Below are positions 20,674 to 24,097 of a stretch of DNA of 24,097 nt, piece after piece. Origin of the DNA: Candidatus Atribacteria bacterium. Its GTDB lineage: Bacteria > Atribacterota > JS1 > SB-45 > 34-128. Where the stretch lies: contig DMCY01000021.1 in assembly GCA_003451675.1 (NCBI GenBank), positions 4,976 to 29,072 on the forward strand. The letters run 5' to 3'. The translations under genes were made by a program, and so were the position numbers. The notes beneath the pieces are model-generated. The model worked only from the letters and a program-made list of their open reading frames with translations. It was not told the DNA's origin and searched no databases. How positions within the stretch are numbered: the stretch's first letter is position 1; each line of letters opens with the position of its first letter.

Positions 20674-21885
20674 ATGGCTACCTTTGTCTATAAAGTTCGT
20701 GACCGAACGGGTAAAATCTTTACCGGAAATATGGAAGGAGAAACTAAAGCAGCAATTGTATCTCGACTTCAAGAAATGGATTATTTTATTACTTCCATTA
20801 ATGAAAAAAGGAAAGGTTTTGCACTTTCAAAAGAAATAACTTTATTTAAAAAGATAAAACTCAGAGATTTAACCATATTTTACCGACAATTTGCCACTAT
20901 GGTAAATGCTGGTTTAACTTTAGTAAATTCATTAGATATTTTAATTGAGCAAGTAGAAAACAAGGCATTATCGGAAGCTATAAAATTAGTTAAATCTGAT
21001 GTGGAAGCAGGTTCTACTTTAGCTGATGCCCTTGCAAAACAGCCACAAATATTTTCTGAATTATATATTAGTATGGTTAGAGCGGGGGAGATCGGCGGAG
21101 TATTAGATGAAATATTAAATAAAATAGCGGATTTAATGGAGAAAGAATTTGCCCTTAAACAGAAAATAAAATCTGCAATGTCTTATCCTTCTTTTGTAGC
21201 CGGTGCTGCAGTAATAATGGTTATCTTTATGTTAGCTTTCATTTTACCCCAATTTGTCGGAGTATTTAAGCAATTCGGAGGAGAGCTCCCTGCTCTTACA
21301 CAGTTTTTTGTAACTTTAACTTATTTATTTAATAAATATTGGTATATATTTTTTGCAGTTTTTGCGGCCTTGGTCGCTGCTTTTTTGGCTTATATAAAAA
21401 CACCGAATGGTAAATTAAATTTTGATAAATTTAAATTAAATGTACCTATATTTGGTGAAATCAATAGAAAAGGCGCTGTTGCCAGGTTTACCAGAATTCT
21501 CGGAACCTTGATTAAAAGCGGAGTACCTATTTTAGAAGCATTACAAGTATCCTCTAATGCTATAGGAAACTTAGTAGTATCTTCAGCTGTCCTTAGTGCC
21601 AAAACAAAGATAAAAGAAGGACAGAGCATCTCAGGTCCTCTGGCAGCAAGCGGAGTATTCCCACCTATGGTTACTCAGATGATTATGGTTGGGGAAGAGA
21701 GTGGAGAATTGGAAGAAATGTTAGTTAATGTAGCAAAATTTTATGATGAAGAAGTAGATAGAAGTGTAGAAAAATTAACCGCCATCATTGAACCGCTTTT
21801 GATGGCATTTATCGCTTTAACTGTTGGCGTTATGATAATCGCAATGTATCTACCCATATTTGGCATGGTAAACCTAATCCAATAA
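20674..21885 (+). CDS. pilC: Type IV pilus inner-membrane platform protein PilC
   Basis: Polytopic platform protein that couples the PilB motor to pilin assembly (homologue of GspF). ATG 20674 follows GAGGTG. The product is 403 aa, the usual size. The N-terminal MATFVYKVRDRTGKIFTGNMEG is the standard start. Two T2SSF cytoplasmic domains (about 70-190 and 270-395) each have the F-x-R-x-x-x-T/L pattern: IFYRQFATMVNAGLTLVNSLDIL and RFTRILGTLIKSGVPILEALQVS. The transmembrane segments are near 170-195, 225-245 and 375-400. VRAGEIGGVLDEIL and VGEESGELEEML are the conserved Glu-containing helices. The gene is the third member of the pilB2/HD-GYP/pilC group, but repeats separate it from the gene before. 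Confidence 0.94.
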   Translation: MATFVYKVRDRTGKIFTGNMEGETKAAIVSRLQEMDYFITSINEKRKGFALSKEITLFKKIKLRDLTIFYRQFATMVNAGLTLVNSLDILIEQVENKALSEAIKLVKSDVEAGSTLADALAKQPQIFSELYISMVRAGEIGGVLDEILNKIADLMEKEFALKQKIKSAMSYPSFVAGAAVIMVIFMLAFILPQFVGVFKQFGGELPALTQFFVTLTYLFNKYWYIFFAVFAALVAAFLAYIKTPNGKLNFDKFKLNVPIFGEINRKGAVARFTRILGTLIKSGVPILEALQVSSNAIGNLVVSSAVLSAKTKIKEGQSISGPLAASGVFPPMVTQMIMVGEESGELEEMLVNVAKFYDEEVDRSVEKLTAIIEPLLMAFIALTVGVMIIAMYLPIFGMVNLIQ

Positions 21886-21900
21886 AATATAATATAAAAT

Positions 21901-21940
21901 GTCATTGCGAGCCCTGATTTATCAGGGCGTGGCAATCTCG
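21901..21940 (+). repeat. REP-like element with exchanged inner hairpin
   Basis: Outer parts GTCATTGCGAG and CGTGGCAATCTCG match the other copies. The inside is GCCCTGAT-TT-ATCAGGGC (21911-21928) where other copies have CGACCGTAGGGAGCG. The new inside shares the GATTTATC core with palindromes at 3732 and 7529. Confidence 0.8.
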
Positions 21941-22007
21941 TAAATCGTTTCCGAACTTGTAAAATAGTGGTCATCTTATAATATATATAATCAAAAGGAA
22001 TATTTCT

Positions 22008-22721
22008 ATGACCGTAACAGCTAACACACAAAAAATAACCGATGATCAAATTACAGAATACCAACCTCTGGTAAAAAGTATCGCTTATAAATTTAAAAAT
22101 TCTGGCGAACCATTAGAAGACTTAGAACAAGTTGGTTACATTGGTCTAATTAATGCTATAAATCTTTATAATAAAAATCGGGGAATAAAATTTATTACCT
22201 ACGCTACCTGGCTTATATCCGGGGAAATCCGTCATTATATCCGAGACAAGCACCAGGTAATAAAAATTCCCAGTTGGATGATGAAATTAAATAAAAAAAT
22301 AGACGAATTTATAATTTCCTATAAAAAGAAAAATAATCGATTTCCTTCCCTTTCCGAAATATCTGAAAAATTTAACCTCACCGAAGAAGGGATAAAAGAA
22401 ATCCTAAAAGCTCGAGAGGCAGTTCAAATAGTTTCCCTTGACCAGGAACATAGAAAATATAGTTCTGACAGCTATCCTAATATGGAAAAAATAAGAAGTA
22501 AAAATTACGAAACATTTAAGCTACCAATGGAAGATATTATTACTTTAAAAACTGCTTTTAGCAAATTAAAAAAATTGCAACAAAAAGTAATCTATTATAT
22601 TTTTGAAAAAGATTTAACTCAAACTAAAACAGCTCGTAAACTGGGCATATCTCAAAGACAAGTTTCTCGAATAAAAGATTCTGCCCTCAAAGAATTAAAA
22701 GAAGATATCGAAATAGATTAA
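22008..22721 (+). CDS. Sigma-70 family sigma factor, tandem copy 1
   Basis: Alternative sigma factor of about 237 aa without region 1.1, closest in layout to the SigB/SigF/SigG-type group. Region 2 (about 17-85) has LVKSIAYKF, EPLEDLEQVGYIGLINAINLY (core-binding) and FITYATWLISGEIRHYIRDK (-10 recognition, usually FxTYAxxxIxGEIRxYLRD). Region 3 has IPSWMMKLNKKIDEF and FPSLSEISEKFNLTEEGIKEIL. Region 4 ends with LTQTKTARKLGISQRQVSRIKDSALKEL, a clear helix-turn-helix for -35 recognition. The start is ATG 22008 after AAAAGGAA. A TATAAT at 21977-21982 could belong to its promoter, but no good -35 is visible. The paralogue follows after 20 nt. No anti-sigma gene lies next to it. Confidence 0.93.
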   Translation: MTVTANTQKITDDQITEYQPLVKSIAYKFKNSGEPLEDLEQVGYIGLINAINLYNKNRGIKFITYATWLISGEIRHYIRDKHQVIKIPSWMMKLNKKIDEFIISYKKKNNRFPSLSEISEKFNLTEEGIKEILKAREAVQIVSLDQEHRKYSSDSYPNMEKIRSKNYETFKLPMEDIITLKTAFSKLKKLQQKVIYYIFEKDLTQTKTARKLGISQRQVSRIKDSALKELKEDIEID

Positions 22722-22741
22722 AGGGCAGAGGGAGCATTATT

Positions 22742-23458
22742 ATGAAATTAGATATGCATAAAGAAGTTACTGATGAACAGATTTTAAAATTCAAACCTCT
22801 GGTAAAAAATATTGCCTACAAATTTAAAAACTCCGGTGAACCATTAGAAGATTTAGAACAGCTGGGATATATTGGTCTAATTAATGCTTTAAATCTTTAT
22901 AATCAACAAGGAAAAGTGAAATTTGAAACCTATGCTTCCTGGTTTATCTCCGGAGAAATCAGGCATTATATTAGAGATAAACATCAAGCAATTAGAATTC
23001 CTCACTGGATAATTGAACTGAATAGAAAAATAGATGAATTTATAGTAGAATATAAAGAAGAAAATAAACAAATTCCTACACTTAAAAAAATTGCCGAAAA
23101 ATTTAACCTTACAGAAGAAGGAGTTAAAGAGGTATTAAAGGCAAGAGATGTAGTTCACGTGGTTTCTATTGACCAGGATAATCGTAATTATGATTGCAAT
23201 GAATATCCTGTATTAGAAAAAATAAAGAATGACCACTATAAAAGCTTTCGGCTGCCTATAGAAGATTTGATTGCCTTAGAGCTTGCTTTAAATAAGCTAA
23301 AAAATTTACAGCGTAAAGTTGTTAACTATATTTTTATGAAAGATTTAACTCAAACTAAAACAGCCAAAAAATTAGCGATTTCTCAAAGACAAGTTTCTCG
23401 AATAAAAAACGAAGCTTTAAAAACATTAAAAGAAGAATTAGAAAATAACAAATCTTAA
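22742..23458 (+). CDS. Sigma-70 family sigma factor, tandem copy 2
   Basis: This is a paralogue of the preceding gene with the same domain layout over 238 aa. Long stretches are shared (KFKNSGEPLEDLEQ, GYIGLINA, SGEIRHYIRDKHQ, KFNLTEEG, SQRQVSRIK). Differences lie in the region 3 linker (HWIIELNRKIDEFIVEYKEE against SWMMKLNKKIDEFIISYKKK) and in the helix before the last HTH. The -35-binding helix is almost unchanged (KLGISQRQVSRIKDS against KLAISQRQVSRIKNE). ATG 22742 follows AGAGGGAG (22727-22734) with a 7-nt gap. It is most likely a tandem duplication transcribed together with copy 1. Confidence 0.93.
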   Translation: MKLDMHKEVTDEQILKFKPLVKNIAYKFKNSGEPLEDLEQLGYIGLINALNLYNQQGKVKFETYASWFISGEIRHYIRDKHQAIRIPHWIIELNRKIDEFIVEYKEENKQIPTLKKIAEKFNLTEEGVKEVLKARDVVHVVSIDQDNRNYDCNEYPVLEKIKNDHYKSFRLPIEDLIALELALNKLKNLQRKVVNYIFMKDLTQTKTAKKLAISQRQVSRIKNEALKTLKEELENNKS

Positions 23459-23460
23459 AT

Positions 23461-23496
23461 GTCATTGCGAGCGACCGTAGGGAGCGTGGCAATCTC
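23461..23496 (+). repeat. REP-like half element
   Basis: GTCATTGCGAGCGACCGTAG followed by GGAGCGTGGCAATCTC, 2 nt behind the second sigma factor stop. It is followed by AGGACAGACCTG, a relative of the GACAG palindromes. Confidence 0.8.
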
Positions 23497-23568
23497 AAGC
23501 AGGACAGACCTGTATGTCTATTAAAATGTAGAGGTTCGATTCATCAAGCCCGTAAGGAGCTCAATGAA

Positions 23569-23991
23569 ATGCTCAAAAAGAAAGTTGTAGTAAAATACCA
23601 AAATGGTGAAATCATAAAAGGTTGGGTCGAAGATTTTCGACCCGATCGAAAATCATTTATCTTATTCCCTCTTATTGAATATAGCGAAGAAGAGAGAATG
23701 GAAATTAATTTTAATTCTCTAAAAGCAGTATTTTTTGTAAAAGATTTTATCGGAGACAAAAATTATAAAAAAGTCAGAACGTTTGATGTTGACCTTAAAA
23801 TAACTCCCAGCCAACGGAAACTAATTGTAAATTTTATAGATGGTGAACATTTATATGGCACGAGTCATAGTTATGGCAGATACAAAGTAGGATTTTTTGT
23901 ATACCCAATCGACCCAAAAGATAACAGTGATAGAATATTTGTGGTCCATTCAGCAATAGAGAGCGTCCGACTGATGAAAATCGAAATCTAA
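23569..23991 (+). CDS. Uncharacterised protein with an internal duplication
   Basis: I do not assign a function. It is 140 aa, soluble, rich in beta strands. ATG 23569 follows AAGGAG (23554-23559). Two similar halves are visible: KVVVKYQNGEIIKGWVEDF ... KSFILFP (about 4-33) and KLIVNFIDGEHLYGTSHSY ... VGFFVYP (about 83-113). Each half looks like a small beta barrel with a [K/N][Y/F]x[N/D]GE turn. LKAVFFVKDFIGD links the halves, and DRIFVVHSAIESVRL closes the protein. I have a general memory of similar hypothetical proteins in deltaproteobacteria, sometimes described as PilZ-like, but no RxxxR/DxSxxG PilZ motif is visible. Its position after pilus genes and sigma factors is compatible with a regulator, but that is not shown. 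Confidence 0.75.
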   Translation: MLKKKVVVKYQNGEIIKGWVEDFRPDRKSFILFPLIEYSEEERMEINFNSLKAVFFVKDFIGDKNYKKVRTFDVDLKITPSQRKLIVNFIDGEHLYGTSHSYGRYKVGFFVYPIDPKDNSDRIFVVHSAIESVRLMKIEI

Positions 23992-24097
23992 AAATAAAAA
24001 TTGTCATGGTGGTGAGCATCTTCCTCTGTCATTGCGAGCGACCGCAGGGAGCGTGGCAATCCCGTAAATCATAAACCCGTAGGACAGGCGTCTCGCC
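23992..24097. repeat. REP-like half element and GACAGGCG palindrome at the window edge
   Basis: GTCATTGCGAGCGACCGCAG followed by GGAGCGTGGCAATCCCG (24028-24064), then AGGACAGGCGTCTCGCC (24081-24097). The latter is the reverse complement of part of the palindrome at 7591-7610. The window ends inside it. Confidence 0.75.

Overview
The window is AT-rich bacterial chromosome. Every intact gene I can support lies on the + strand. The content is housekeeping and type IV pilus genes: three class II aminoacyl-tRNA synthetases, a 6S RNA, ribosomal protein S1, folate, uridine and peptidoglycan enzymes, pilus assembly proteins, and two sigma factors. The archaeal-like short AsnRS, the MshEN-type PilB ATPases and the many degenerate intergenic repeats suggest an uncultivated anaerobic lineage. 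Atribacterota is my best guess, held with low confidence, because no rRNA or other marker is present.

Layout. Positions 54-3577 carry asnS and aspS, separated by repeats. Positions 3578-4579 are a gene-poor kilobase holding a well-supported 6S RNA (about 4053-4296) with its own promoter, just upstream of a 5-formyltetrahydrofolate cyclo-ligase gene (fau/ygfA homologue). This is the same neighbourhood as ssrS-ygfA of proteobacteria. Positions 5470-7458 encode an S1 protein with seven S1 repeats. A first pilB (7838-9553), a small GIY-YIG nuclease gene enclosed by REP-like sequences, and alaS follow. Positions 12837-15447 hold a four-helix-bundle gene, ruvX, mltG and udk. Positions 15558-17457 hold a YqeG-like phosphatase gene, a second four-helix-bundle copy broken by TAG, and a DUF3307 membrane protein gene. 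Positions 17489-21885 carry pilB2, a GAF/HD-GYP protein gene and pilC. The window ends with two tandem paralogous sigma-70 factors and an unrecognised protein with an internal duplication.

The most unusual part lies between the genes. At least four repeat systems are interleaved: (A) degenerate heptamers of the TACGATA/AGTATCG type; (B) degenerate octamers of the TTAGCTGG type, joined to A in a fixed order; (C) degenerate octamers of the GGTCAATT type in strict 8-nt register, flanking both four-helix-bundle genes in inverted orientation; (D) REP-like palindromes of the GTCATTGCGAG...GGCAATCTC type, flanking the GIY-YIG gene and also occurring as a gene-less palindrome and as half copies. These repeats reach into genes. 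They encode the C-terminus of AlaRS, the end of the folate enzyme and the N-terminus of the GIY-YIG protein, and they supply the ribosome-binding sites of ruvX and the DUF3307 gene.

My best candidates for an undescribed system are (1) the octamer-bounded four-helix-bundle unit, which looks like a small inserting or processed element, and (2) the REP-bounded GIY-YIG gene, which looks like a nuclease-carrying partner of the gene-less palindromes. Both are inferences from sequence layout.
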